Notes under the pieces: model-generated
Database searches by the model: none
Told to the model about the DNA's origin: nothing
What the model saw: the letters and a program-made list of their open reading frames with translations, nothing else
Part shown: positions 17,097 through 25,676 of the stretch, piece after piece
Layout: every line of letters begins with the position of its first letter
Numbering within the stretch: position 1 is the first letter of the stretch
Assembly: GCF_016756495.1 (NCBI RefSeq)
Contig: NZ_AP023243.1
Coordinates: forward strand, 2,236,501-2,300,500
Source of the DNA: Mesorhizobium sp. 113-3-3
Lineage (GTDB): Bacteria; Pseudomonadota; Alphaproteobacteria; Rhizobiales; Rhizobiaceae
Direction of reading: 5' to 3'
DNA length: 64,000 nt
Program-made: the position numbers and the translations under genes

Positions 17097-20000
17097 ATGA
17101 CCGACAATCACATTTCGAGTGGCTCGTTTGTTCAGCTTCGCACGGCGCATTTCGCCAGGCATTGGATTGCCGGGGCCGAGCACGGTTCCCGCGCGCTCCG
17201 CCGCCGCCTGATGGCGGTGCTGCGCATGGCGCACCGCGTGCTCGGCATGCGCCGCAAGGGATCTGGACTCGGCATGCTCGGCATCGGCAGGGCGCTGGCA
17301 GGCGCACTGGCTGTGATTGCATTGGGCGGCATCGCCACGCCGGCATCAGCACAGGTTTTCGGCGGCGGCGGCACGGCGAACGGGATACGCGGTATCGCGT
17401 TTGGGTCCGGAGCCGTGCAAAACGGAGCCGACTCGATCGCCGAGGGCACCAATGCCAGCGCGGGCGCCCAGAATGCCGTCGCGATCGGCTTCGGCTCGAT
17501 CGCCTCCCAGATCAACTCCATCTATCTTGGCTCGCGCACCGTCGCCGGAACAGGCGCCAACGCCACGAGCGCCATCGGCATCGGGACGGATGTCACGGCA
17601 TCCCAGGCGGACGCGATCGCGGTAGGACGTTCGTCCGTTGCGTCGGCGCAATATGCGGTGGCTCTCGGCCTGAACGCAAAGGCCACAGGCGCAGGCGGCG
17701 CAATGGCTCTCGGCCAAGGTACGATCGCAAGCAATATTAATTCGGTCGCGCTCGGCGTCCAGGCTAGCGCCACCGGGGGCGGCGCCAACGCCTTGGGCAC
17801 CTTCTCTGTTGCTTCGGGAGGGAATTCTACCGCTGTCGGTACCAGTTCGTCCGCCACTGGTGGCTTGTCATTCGCCGGAGGCTGGTCGGCCGTCGCCAGC
17901 GGGGACAGTGCCGTCGCCTTAGGCAAGTCGGCCAACGCGGCAGGGCTGAACTCGACCGCGCTCGGCTCGAGCACCAATGCCTCGGCCGATTTCTCATTGG
18001 CGCTGGGTAACCAGGCCGTGTCGAGCGGTATCGGCTCGGTCGCGGCCGGCTCGGGATCCCAGGCCACTGGCGTGTCCGCCACCGCAGTCGGCAACAACGC
18101 CGCGGCGACCGCCGCCAGCGCAACCGCGCTGGGACTGGGCGCCACCGCGAGCGGTGTGAACGCCAGCGCGATCGGCAAGCAGGCCAATGCGAGCGCGCAG
18201 AGCGCCATCGCCATGGGCGATACATCAGTTGCGAGTGGCACCGCCAGCACGGCGGTTGGCAACACGGCCGCTGCCAGCGGCGCAAACGCCTCCTCGTTCG
18301 GGTCCGGCGCGAAAGCGACAGGAGACAATTCCCTTGCCGCCGGCGTCAGCGCCAATGCCGGCGGAATTGGCAGTACGGCACTCGGTATCGGGGCCAATGC
18401 GTCGGCGACGAGCGCCATCGCCGTCGGCAACAATGCCAAGGCCAGTTCCGCGGAAGCAGTCGCCATGGGCACCAATGCGGTGGCGACCGGCGGCAAGGCC
18501 GTCTCCATCGGTTCCGGCAACACCGCCTATGGCGACGGCGCGGTCTCGATCGGCGATCCGAGCTTTGCCAGCGGCACCGGCGCCTTCACCGGCGGCGCCA
18601 ACAACATCGCCAACAGCGACGGTACGGCAACCGCCACCGCCGCCAACCAGGCGGCGGGCGCCGTCGCCATCGGCAACAACAACAAGGCCATCGGACAGGG
18701 CTCCGTGGCGCTGGGCAATGGCACCACGGCAGGTGCCGCCGGCCTTGCGGGCAATGTCGCGCTCGGCGATGGCGCCACCGCGGCGGCGAGTTCCGGCGAC
18801 GTGGCGCTTGGCTCTGGCTCGGTGACCACGGCGGCGGTCGGCACCAGCGGCACGACCATCGGCGGCACGGCCTACAGCTTCGCCGGCACGACGCCGACCA
18901 GCACCGTCAGCGTCGGTAGCGGGACCAATCAGCGCACCATCACCAATGTTGCGGCAGGACGAATCGCGGGCAATTCGACCGATGCGATCAACGGCTCACA
19001 GCTGTTTGCGACCAATCAGGCATTGCAGTCGGCCATCGCCGGGGCGGCGTCGCATTATGTCAGCATCAATGATGGCGGCACGGCGACCGGGAACTATGGC
19101 AACAATGGCGCGACGGGCGCCCAGTCTGTGGCCATTGGCACCAATGCCGGCGCGACGGGCGGCCGCGCGATTGCGTCCGGCAGCGGCGCGAAAGCCCTGG
19201 GCGACTTCGCGTCGGCTTATGGCGATAATGCCAGCGCGACCACTGCGGGTACCGCCATCGGCGGAGGCACCAACGCCTCCAACCAGTTCGCCTTCGCCGG
19301 GGGGTTCCAATCCACGGCGTCCGGGGTTTCGTCCGCGGCATTGGGCCTGCACGCTAATGCGACCGCCGACAACGCGATCGCCATAGGCACGAGCACGACT
19401 GCCAACGCCGTCGATGCCGTCGCCATTGGCGATAGCTCGACCGCGACCGGCGCCACCTCGACGGCTCTCGGCAGCGGTGCCAGCGCGTCGGGTGGACGGG
19501 CGATTGCGTCCGGCAGCGGGGCAAAAGCGCTGGGCAACTTCGCGTCGGCTTTTGGCGATAATGCCAGCGCGACCATCGGGGGTACCGCCATAGGTGGAGG
19601 CACCAACGCCTCCAACCAGTTCGCCTTCGCCGGGGGGTTCCAATCCACGGCATCCGGGGTGTCATCCACGGCATTGGGTCTGCACGCCAATGCCAGCGCC
19701 GACAACGCGATCGCCATGGGCACGGACACGATCGCCAATTCCGCCGATGCCATTGCCATCGGCCATGGCTCGACCGCGGCCGGCGGCAAGGCAACCGCGA
19801 TCGGCGCCGGCAACACCGCTTTCGGGGACGGCGCCGTCTCGATCGGCGATCCCAGCTACGCCAGCGGCACCGGCGCCTTCACCGGCGGCGCCAACAACAT
19901 CGCCAACAGCGACGGCACGGCGACCGCCACCGCCGCCAACCAGGCCGCAGGCGCCGTCGCCATCGGCAACAACAACAAGGCGATCGGGCAAGGTTCCGTG

Positions 20001-22793
20001 GCGCTGGGCAACGGCACCACGGCGGGCGCCGCCGGCCTCGCGGGCAATGTCGCGCTGGGCAATGGCGCCACCGCGGCGGCGAGCTCCGGCGACGTGGCGC
20101 TCGGCTCGGGCTCGGTGACCACTGCGGCCGTCGGCACGGCCAATGCCGTCATCAACGGCACAACCTACGCCTTCCAAGGCACCACGCCGACCTCGACGGT
20201 CAGCATCGGCGCCCCCGGCGCGGAACGCACGCTCACCAATCTGGCGGCGGGGCGGATCAGCTTGACGTCGACGGACGCGGTCAACGGCTCGCAGCTCTTC
20301 GCCACCAACCAGGCGGTCGACGCCATCGGCGCCGTCGTCAACAACATCAATGTCGGCGGCGGCATCAAGTATTTCCATGCCAACTCGGCCTTGCCGGATT
20401 CCCAGGCGCTTGGAACGAATTCCGTCGCGGTCGGACCCAACGCCGTGGCCAACAATGCCGGCGATGTAGCGATCGGCCTGAATTCCGCATCAGGGACCAC
20501 CACGGCGGTTGGCGGCGCGACGATCGGCGGCGTGAACTACACCTTCGCCGGCACCACGCCGGCCGGCGCGTTCTCGGTCGGGTCGGCTGGCGCCGAGCGC
20601 CAGATCCAGAACGTCGCGGCCGGACAGTTGAATGGCGGCTCGACCGACGCGGTCAACGGCTCGCAGCTGTTCGCCACCAACCAGCAGGTGACGCAGAACA
20701 CGACCGATATTGCCAACATCGGCAGTGGCGTCACCAATCTTGGCAACACCATCAACAACATCGCCGGCGACACCTCGACCGCCTATACCGACGCCAACGG
20801 CATAGGCATCCGCTACGCCCGCACCAACGAGGCCGGGCTGGCGCAAACCGATTCCTTCGCGCAAGGGGTAGGCTCCACTGCCGTCGGCTACCAGGCGACC
20901 GCGACCGGCGTCAGCGGGCTGGCGCTCGGCCGCGGCACACTGGCCAGCGTCGACGGCAGTGTGGCGCTTGGTTCGGGTTCCGTGTCCGACCGGGCCGTGG
21001 CGCCGGCCACCGGCCAGATCGCGGCCGGTCCTTCCAACTTCATCCAGTACAACACCACCGACAAGACGCTGCTCGGCGCGGTGTCGGTCGGCACCGCCAC
21101 GTCCTACAGGCAGATCACCAATGTCGCCGACGGCACGCAGGCGCAGGACGCGGTGACGGTTCGCCAGCTGCAGGGAGCGATCGCCTCGGTCTCGGTGACG
21201 TCGACCAAATATTTCCATGCCAATTCGGCGGCCGGCGACTCGCTCGCGGTGGGCGCCGAGTCGGTCGCGGTCGGCCCGACGACGGTCGTCAACGGTGACA
21301 ATGGCATCGGCATCGGCAACGGCGCCATTGTCGACCAGACCGCGCCCGGCGGAACGGCCATCGGCCAGAACGCCCACGTCATGCTGGCCGACGGCCTGGC
21401 GCTCGGCACCAATTCGCTGGCGTCCGGCATCCAGTCGGTGGCGCTCGGCGCCGGCGCCCAAAGCACCTTCATCAACAGCGTGGCGCTGGGCGCTCAGTCC
21501 ATCACCTCGGTCGGCGCCCAGGCCGGCTACACGGCCTTTGGCCTGACGGGCCCACAGACCTCGGTCGGCGAGGTGTCGATCGGCGGCGCAGGAGCCGAAC
21601 GCAAGCTCACCAACGTCGCGGCCGGCTCGGCCAATACCGACGCCGTCAACGTCTCGCAGCTCAAGGGCGTGTCGCAAAACGTCGCCAACCTGTTCGGCGG
21701 CGGCACCACGGTCAATCCCGATGGGTCGATCACCGGCCCGACCTACACCATCCAGGGCAACAACTATTCGACCGTCTATGACGGGTTCACGGCCGTCAAC
21801 AACGCGCTGACCAACATCAGCAATGGCGGCGGCATCAAGTATTTCCACGCCAATTCGACGCTGGCCGACTCCACCGCCAGCGGCACCGACAGCGTGGCGA
21901 TCGGGCCGGCCAGCGTGGCCAGCGGCACCAACAGCCTTGCCGCCGGCAATGGCTCGACAGCCACGGGCCAAGGCGCGGTGGCGCTTGGCCAGGGCGCCAA
22001 GGCCAACAACGCCAATGATGTGGCGCTGGGTTCGGGCGCGTCGACGCAGGCCGCGGTCGGCACCTCCAGCACCGTCATCAACGGCAAGACCTACACCTTC
22101 GCCGGCACCACCCCGATCGGCACCGTCAGCGTCGGCAGTGCCGGCGCCGAGCGCACAATCACCAATGTCGCCGCCGGACAGATCAACGCCGGCAGCACCG
22201 ATGCGATAAACGGCTCGCAGCTCTACGCCACCAACACGGCGATCCAGGATTTGAAATCGGGCCTCGGATCGCTCACCCAGAATGCCGTCGTCTATGACAC
22301 CAATCCGGACGGCAGCAAGAAGAACAGCATCACGCTGCAGGGCGGCGACGTCAACGCGCCGGTGGTCATCTCCAATGTCGGCCCCGGTGTTGCCGGCACC
22401 GACGCGGTCAACGTCAACCAGCTGAACCAGGGCCTGACCAACGCCATCAGCACGTCCAACACCTACACCGACAAGGTGGCGGCCACGACGTTGCAGCAGG
22501 CCAACAACTATACCGACCAGAAGCTCAGCCAGCTCAATAGCGACATCGACGGCATACGCGACGAAGCCCGCCAGGCGGCGGCGATCGGCCTGGCCGCAGC
22601 CTCGCTGCGCTATGACGACCGTCCCGGCAAGCTGAGCGTCGCGGCGGGCGGCGGCTTCTGGCGGGATTCGAGCGCCTTGGCCTTCGGCGCGGGCTACACG
22701 AGCGAGGACGGCCGCATCCGCGGCAACGTGTCGGGCACGGCCGCCGGCGGTCATGTCGGCGTCGGCGCCGGTATCAGCTTCACCTTGAACTGA
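17097..22793 (+). CDS. Trimeric autotransporter adhesin (YadA/BadA-like)
   Basis: A 1898-residue surface adhesin. The ATG at 17097 follows a GGAGAGGG Shine-Dalgarno. Residues 1-85 form an extended signal peptide with a charged N-region and hydrophobic core (LAGALAVIALGGIA), cleaved near ASA-Q. The passenger is built of about 14-residue YadA head repeats (SxAxGxxAxAxGxxAVAxG) to about residue 690 and again in blocks later, with connector motifs (TNVAAG...AVNGSQLFATNQ) and at least three stalk segments beginning KYFHANS. The last 85 residues form a coiled coil plus beta-barrel YadA anchor (LAAASLRYDDRPGKLSVAAGGG ends in SFTLN). It probably mediates attachment. Large internal duplications suggest length variation. 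The two AraC genes upstream could control it. Confidence 0.95.
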   Translation: MTDNHISSGSFVQLRTAHFARHWIAGAEHGSRALRRRLMAVLRMAHRVLGMRRKGSGLGMLGIGRALAGALAVIALGGIATPASAQVFGGGGTANGIRGIAFGSGAVQNGADSIAEGTNASAGAQNAVAIGFGSIASQINSIYLGSRTVAGTGANATSAIGIGTDVTASQADAIAVGRSSVASAQYAVALGLNAKATGAGGAMALGQGTIASNINSVALGVQASATGGGANALGTFSVASGGNSTAVGTSSSATGGLSFAGGWSAVASGDSAVALGKSANAAGLNSTALGSSTNASADFSLALGNQAVSSGIGSVAAGSGSQATGVSATAVGNNAAATAASATALGLGATASGVNASAIGKQANASAQSAIAMGDTSVASGTASTAVGNTAAASGANASSFGSGAKATGDNSLAAGVSANAGGIGSTALGIGANASATSAIAVGNNAKASSAEAVAMGTNAVATGGKAVSIGSGNTAYGDGAVSIGDPSFASGTGAFTGGANNIANSDGTATATAANQAAGAVAIGNNNKAIGQGSVALGNGTTAGAAGLAGNVALGDGATAAASSGDVALGSGSVTTAAVGTSGTTIGGTAYSFAGTTPTSTVSVGSGTNQRTITNVAAGRIAGNSTDAINGSQLFATNQALQSAIAGAASHYVSINDGGTATGNYGNNGATGAQSVAIGTNAGATGGRAIASGSGAKALGDFASAYGDNASATTAGTAIGGGTNASNQFAFAGGFQSTASGVSSAALGLHANATADNAIAIGTSTTANAVDAVAIGDSSTATGATSTALGSGASASGGRAIASGSGAKALGNFASAFGDNASATIGGTAIGGGTNASNQFAFAGGFQSTASGVSSTALGLHANASADNAIAMGTDTIANSADAIAIGHGSTAAGGKATAIGAGNTAFGDGAVSIGDPSYASGTGAFTGGANNIANSDGTATATAANQAAGAVAIGNNNKAIGQGSVALGNGTTAGAAGLAGNVALGNGATAAASSGDVALGSGSVTTAAVGTANAVINGTTYAFQGTTPTSTVSIGAPGAERTLTNLAAGRISLTSTDAVNGSQLFATNQAVDAIGAVVNNINVGGGIKYFHANSALPDSQALGTNSVAVGPNAVANNAGDVAIGLNSASGTTTAVGGATIGGVNYTFAGTTPAGAFSVGSAGAERQIQNVAAGQLNGGSTDAVNGSQLFATNQQVTQNTTDIANIGSGVTNLGNTINNIAGDTSTAYTDANGIGIRYARTNEAGLAQTDSFAQGVGSTAVGYQATATGVSGLALGRGTLASVDGSVALGSGSVSDRAVAPATGQIAAGPSNFIQYNTTDKTLLGAVSVGTATSYRQITNVADGTQAQDAVTVRQLQGAIASVSVTSTKYFHANSAAGDSLAVGAESVAVGPTTVVNGDNGIGIGNGAIVDQTAPGGTAIGQNAHVMLADGLALGTNSLASGIQSVALGAGAQSTFINSVALGAQSITSVGAQAGYTAFGLTGPQTSVGEVSIGGAGAERKLTNVAAGSANTDAVNVSQLKGVSQNVANLFGGGTTVNPDGSITGPTYTIQGNNYSTVYDGFTAVNNALTNISNGGGIKYFHANSTLADSTASGTDSVAIGPASVASGTNSLAAGNGSTATGQGAVALGQGAKANNANDVALGSGASTQAAVGTSSTVINGKTYTFAGTTPIGTVSVGSAGAERTITNVAAGQINAGSTDAINGSQLYATNTAIQDLKSGLGSLTQNAVVYDTNPDGSKKNSITLQGGDVNAPVVISNVGPGVAGTDAVNVNQLNQGLTNAISTSNTYTDKVAATTLQQANNYTDQKLSQLNSDIDGIRDEARQAAAIGLAAASLRYDDRPGKLSVAAGGGFWRDSSALAFGAGYTSEDGRIRGNVSGTAAGGHVGVGAGISFTLN
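18516..18842 (+). repeat. Long internal duplication in adhesin gene, copy 1
   Basis: About 327 bases encoding GDGAVSIGDPSFASGTG through GSVTTAAVGT. A nearly identical block recurs at 19809-20135, offset by exactly 1293 bases (431 codons), so the frame is kept. Differences are mainly silent, pointing to recent duplication or gene conversion. Confidence 0.85.
19809..20135 (+). repeat. Long internal duplication in adhesin gene, copy 2
   Basis: Second copy of the block at 18516-18842. A further shorter duplication sits just before it: the stretch starting near 19171 (ASGSGAKALGDFASAYG) is repeated 333 bases later near 19504 (ASGSGAKALGNFASAFG), again an exact number of codons. These tandem units are substrates for recombination that would shorten or lengthen the adhesin. 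Confidence 0.85.
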
Positions 22794-22800
22794 GGCTGGA

Positions 22801-23361
22801 ATGAAAGGACTTGCCGCACTGACTTGCCTGGTGCTCTGCGGCGGCCTCGTGCCGGCCGCGGGGCAGGTGGCGTCGCCGTATCGGATCAAGCCTTCGGATG
22901 TGGTGCTGCCGCCCGACGTGAAGCTGGGAACCTATCAGCGCACGATCCGTCCGTTCGAAAACTGGACGCTGATCTGCGACGAGAACCTCAAGGCCCGCAA
23001 GAAAGTCTGCAATGTCTCGCAGGTGATCGAGGATACCTCGGGCAAGATGGCATTCAGCTGGTCGCTCGCCGCCACGCAGGACGGCAAGCCCTACATGATC
23101 GTCCGCACCGCGCCGAACGCCAGGAGCGACGGCCTGGTGTCGCTGAAGTTCGACGGGCGGGACCAGGCGATCGACGTCCACCTGAACGGCTGCAATGACG
23201 TGGTCTGCGTCGGCATGCTGCCGGTCGGCCCCGTCATGCGCCAGCAGATCGCGCAGAACGCGACGCCGGCGATTTCCTATCCGACCGTCGACGGCCAGAC
23301 GATCACCGTGACAGCAGCAACACTCAAGGGGCTGACGGCAGCCCTTTCGCCACTCAAATGA
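22801..23361 (+). CDS. IalB-family exported protein
   Basis: A 186-residue protein starting 7 bases after the adhesin stop with a GAGGCTGGA Shine-Dalgarno region. It has a signal peptide (GLAALTCLVLCGGLVPAAG) and the invasion-associated locus B fold: FENWTLICDENLK, then KKVCNVSQVI, a central strand region, and NGCNDVVCVGML. The four mature cysteines in two pairs are typical and likely disulphide-bonded in the periplasm. IalB was first linked to erythrocyte invasion in Bartonella, but the family is widespread in rhizobia with unknown roles. Its place behind the adhesin suggests a job in envelope or adhesin biogenesis (inference). Confidence 0.85.
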   Translation: MKGLAALTCLVLCGGLVPAAGQVASPYRIKPSDVVLPPDVKLGTYQRTIRPFENWTLICDENLKARKKVCNVSQVIEDTSGKMAFSWSLAATQDGKPYMIVRTAPNARSDGLVSLKFDGRDQAIDVHLNGCNDVVCVGMLPVGPVMRQQIAQNATPAISYPTVDGQTITVTAATLKGLTAALSPLK

Positions 23362-23374
23362 CCGGGGCAGCACA

Positions 23375-24043
23375 ATGAGCCAACAGGACCAGTTCACGTC
23401 CGTAAAACGCAGCAGCCCGGCCGTCGAGGCGGATCGGCAGAGGCTTGTCGAACCGCCACGGCGGCGATGGCCGCGCGTCGTCGGATTTTCCCTGTTGGGG
23501 CTCGTCGTGGCGGGCCTTGGCTTCGCGGCCGGGAACTATGCCGCGATCGCCAATCTGGTCGGCAGCGCGACGGCCGCACAGGCCGAGACCGCCAACCCGG
23601 CGCTTCCGGACACACCCTTCCTCGAGCATGTCAAACAGGCCGGGGTGCAGGCCTGTTCGACCATCTATCCGGTGCTCGGGCAGATTTTGACGACAGGCAC
23701 GAAATACAGCGTCAAATCGCTGTGGAACGACCAGGCGGCCGACAAGCATGCCGTCCAGGCCTTCGTCGGCATGGACTATGCGACGGAACGCTATAGCGGG
23801 CCTGCCGCCGGTGTCGTTTTCGCATCGCCCACCGCATCGGGTTGCGAGGGGACGATGGTGCGGGTGGCGCCATTCGCCAGCCCGTGCGCCGACCTCCCGT
23901 CCATTCTGCCTCAGGGCAGCAAGATCACTGATCATCTCGGGCAGGTCGAAGTGTACGAGCTCGGTGGCAATGCCGGGGAAGCCCTCCTGCTGCCGACGGG
24001 CAAAAGCTGCGTGGTGATCTCCGTCGCTTCAGCGGCGAAGTAG
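23375..24043 (+). CDS. Membrane-anchored protein of unknown function
   Basis: A 222-residue protein with a short cytoplasmic head, one membrane segment (residues 37-56, VVGFSLLGLVVAGLGFAAGN) and a periplasmic domain with four cysteines (GVQACSTIYP, SGCEGTM, SPCADLP, KSCVVIS). It begins 14 bases after the ialB-like gene. I recognise no family. Its position between exported genes and its even number of periplasmic cysteines fit an envelope partner of the neighbouring proteins. Confidence 0.75.
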   Translation: MSQQDQFTSVKRSSPAVEADRQRLVEPPRRRWPRVVGFSLLGLVVAGLGFAAGNYAAIANLVGSATAAQAETANPALPDTPFLEHVKQAGVQACSTIYPVLGQILTTGTKYSVKSLWNDQAADKHAVQAFVGMDYATERYSGPAAGVVFASPTASGCEGTMVRVAPFASPCADLPSILPQGSKITDHLGQVEVYELGGNAGEALLLPTGKSCVVISVASAAK

Positions 24044-24079
24044 GCGAAGCGACCAGGATCAAGGAAAGGGGTGCCGACC

Positions 24080-24541
24080 ATGAGATTGCGGGCTTTGGCC
24101 GTTTTGGGCTTGACCTTGTTGTGGAGCGGGCACGTCGTCTCGGCCGACCTTGTGGCGCCGCCGGAGCCGCAGCATGAAGAAAAAGGCATCTGGGCGGCCA
24201 TCGCCTATTCGCAGTCCGACAGCAAATACGGCTTCTTCTGGGGCGCCGACAAGCGGCAGGAGGCGAAGGACATCGCGCAGAAACATTGCGAGAATGCCGG
24301 CGGCAAGGCCTGCAACGTCGTCTCCGTCTTCCGCAACCATCGCCATTGGACCGATGACGACGAGACCGGCTTTCCCTACAAGCACTGCGGCGCGCTCGCC
24401 ATGGCCGACAAGGTCGAGAACCGTTTCACGCCCTGGGGCGTGAACTCGGCCGAGACCCGCCGCGAGGCCGAAGACCTCGCCTTGCAGGCCTGCGAGGCCT
24501 CAGGGGCCAAATGCAAGATCCGTGAATGGGTCTGCACATGA
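24080..24541 (+). CDS. DUF4189-domain exported protein
   Basis: A 153-residue exported protein starting MRLRALAVLGLTLLWSG, a signal peptide. A GTG at 24071 in frame is an alternative start; the AAGGAAAGG upstream can serve either. The mature part matches DUF4189 (WAAIAYSQSDSKYGF, then IAQKHCENAGGKACNVV, NHCG-like KHCGALAMA, and an end CKIREWVC) with several conserved cysteines. The last codons overlap the start of the next gene (ATGA, 24538-24541), so the two are translationally coupled. Function unknown. Confidence 0.8.
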   Translation: MRLRALAVLGLTLLWSGHVVSADLVAPPEPQHEEKGIWAAIAYSQSDSKYGFFWGADKRQEAKDIAQKHCENAGGKACNVVSVFRNHRHWTDDDETGFPYKHCGALAMADKVENRFTPWGVNSAETRREAEDLALQACEASGAKCKIREWVCT

Positions 24542-25074
24542 AGCGTGGCCTCAAGGCCGCCTGCGCATACGGGGCAATCGCATTCTCGTTGATGTCGCCG
24601 GCGTTGGCTCAACAACAGGCGGCTGCTGCTCCAGACGGACCGTCATCGCTACGCGAAGTCTATCAGGACTGGAGCGTGTCCTGCTCTGTCCAGGAGAACG
24701 CCAGGGTCTGCTCGCTTTCGCAGGACCAGGTCCAGAAGAACGGCCAAAGGCTGCTTGCCATGGAGATACAGAAACGCGCGGACGGGTCGACGATGGCCAC
24801 CTTGCTTCTACCCTTCGGCATCCTGCTCGATCCGGGCGTGACGCCGCAGATCGACGATCAGCCGCCCTTATCCCCGCAGCGCTTCAGGACCTGCCTGCCG
24901 ACAGGCTGTATCGCGGTGTTTTCCATTGACCGATCGGTGCTCGGAAAGCTGAGGGTAGGCACGGTGCTGAAGCTCAACGTCACGACCGATGCAGAGACTC
25001 CGCTGACGTTCCCGGTGTCGCTGCACGGCCTGACCGCGGCGCTCGACCGCATGGTCGCGTTGAGCGCACGGTAA
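24538..25074 (+). CDS. Second IalB-family exported protein
   Basis: A 178-residue protein beginning at the ATG at 24538, which overlaps the stop of the DUF4189 gene. The signal peptide runs to about residue 24 (SLMSPALAQQ). It has the IalB pattern YQDWSVSCSVQENARVC, then a beta-rich core with LLPFGILLDPGV and the second cysteine pair RTCLPTGCIAVF. It is distantly related to the copy at 22801, so the cassette contains two divergent family members around an unknown membrane protein and a DUF4189 protein. Confidence 0.85.
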   Translation: MKRGLKAACAYGAIAFSLMSPALAQQQAAAAPDGPSSLREVYQDWSVSCSVQENARVCSLSQDQVQKNGQRLLAMEIQKRADGSTMATLLLPFGILLDPGVTPQIDDQPPLSPQRFRTCLPTGCIAVFSIDRSVLGKLRVGTVLKLNVTTDAETPLTFPVSLHGLTAALDRMVALSAR

Positions 25075-25095
25075 GGACAAGGACGGCGGCCCGCG

Positions 25096-25197
25096 ATGAT
25101 GAAAAAGGCCTATGTCAAACCCACGCTTGTGAAACGCGGAAAGCTGACCGAGCGCACGGCACAAATCGTGGCATCCGGGATGATATTGGGCGAGTAA
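25096..25197 (+). CDS. Putative RiPP precursor peptide with lasso-type leader motif
   Basis: A 33-codon gene starting at the double ATG at 25096/25099, 21 bases after the ialB-like stop, with a purine-rich AAGGACAAGGACGG upstream. The product contains YVKPTLVKRGKLTERT, which fits the lasso-peptide leader pattern Y-x2-P-x-L-x3-G-x5-T exactly; this motif is bound by PqqD-like recognition proteins. The 11 residues after the leader (QIVASGMILGE) lack the Gly1 and ring Asp/Glu of a true lasso core, so it is better placed among the short putative RiPP precursors common in rhizobia. No maturation enzymes are seen nearby. Confidence 0.6.
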   Translation: MMKKAYVKPTLVKRGKLTERTAQIVASGMILGE

Positions 25198-25219
25198 TCG
25201 TATCTCCTGACGCCGACGG

Positions 25220-25417
25220 CTATTTTTCCCGCATCGCCCGGAGGAAGTTCTGCGTGATCGGCTCGGCGAGGTAGGAAAGCACGGTGCGGGCGCCAGTGCG
25301 GATCATTGCCTCGCTCGTCATGCCGGGCAGCAGCTTGCGGCCCTCCAGCTTGGTGAGTTCGCCCTTGTCGATCAACACGGTCGCGGCGAAAAACGCAACG
25401 AACTTGCCTAAAACCCG
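25220..25417 (-). pseudogene. 3' fragment of HlyD/PrsE-type type I secretion adaptor
   Basis: The minus strand reads an uninterrupted 65-codon stretch ending at TAG 25220-25222 that matches the C-terminal end of type I secretion membrane-fusion proteins: VLIDKGELTKLEGRKLLPGM followed by IRTGARTVLSYLAEPI. The similarity stops near 25400, an in-frame TGA lies at 25418-25420, and there is no start codon for the missing 350 or so residues. The flank at 25400-25500 is unusually AT-rich, consistent with a deletion junction. Confidence 0.75.
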
Positions 25418-25676
25418 TCAAATAAGGAAACCAGAGCTTAGGCAGTTTGTCAAGAAATGGCTAATATATATTAAGCTATAAAAGAAAGCTTAGACTGTCG
25501 CGACGATCGGCGCCGACGTTTCGCAGGGCAGCGGGGTATTCGGTAAAACACGAGGAAAAGCGCCGCCCATTCGTACGGGGTTCCCGGCAAAATCGTGCTG
25601 ATGACCTGCACGAAGCAGAATAATGTGCAATTCGGCGGCCTGTTGCCGACCGACCGCTTATGATGGGGAGAACTTG
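25418..25676. other. AT-rich intergenic stretch, no gene supported
   Basis: About 260 bases from the HlyD fragment to the lipoprotein gene. Bases 25425-25495 are clearly AT-richer than anything around (TAATATATATTAAGC within). This could be a recombination scar or hold the lipoprotein promoter. No repeat, tRNA or transposase remnant was recognised. Confidence 0.45.

Noticed and set aside
17450-20150. CRISPR-like regular repeats
   Set aside because: The periodicity is 14 codons of YadA head repeats inside one open frame, with variable rather than identical repeat units and no spacers or cas genes.
20490-22889. 799-codon open frame on the minus strand opposite the adhesin
   Set aside because: It mirrors the repetitive adhesin codons. 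The adhesin strand has a signal peptide, head repeats and a YadA anchor.
24890-25164. Short minus-strand frames over the second IalB-like gene and the RiPP-like gene
   Set aside because: They are shadows; the plus strand has signal peptide, cysteine pairs and, after it, the leader motif with a ribosome-site-like sequence.
25096-25197. True lasso peptide precursor
   Set aside because: The residues following the leader lack a Gly at core position 1 and an Asp/Glu at position 7-9, and no lasso B or C gene is nearby; listed only as RiPP-like.
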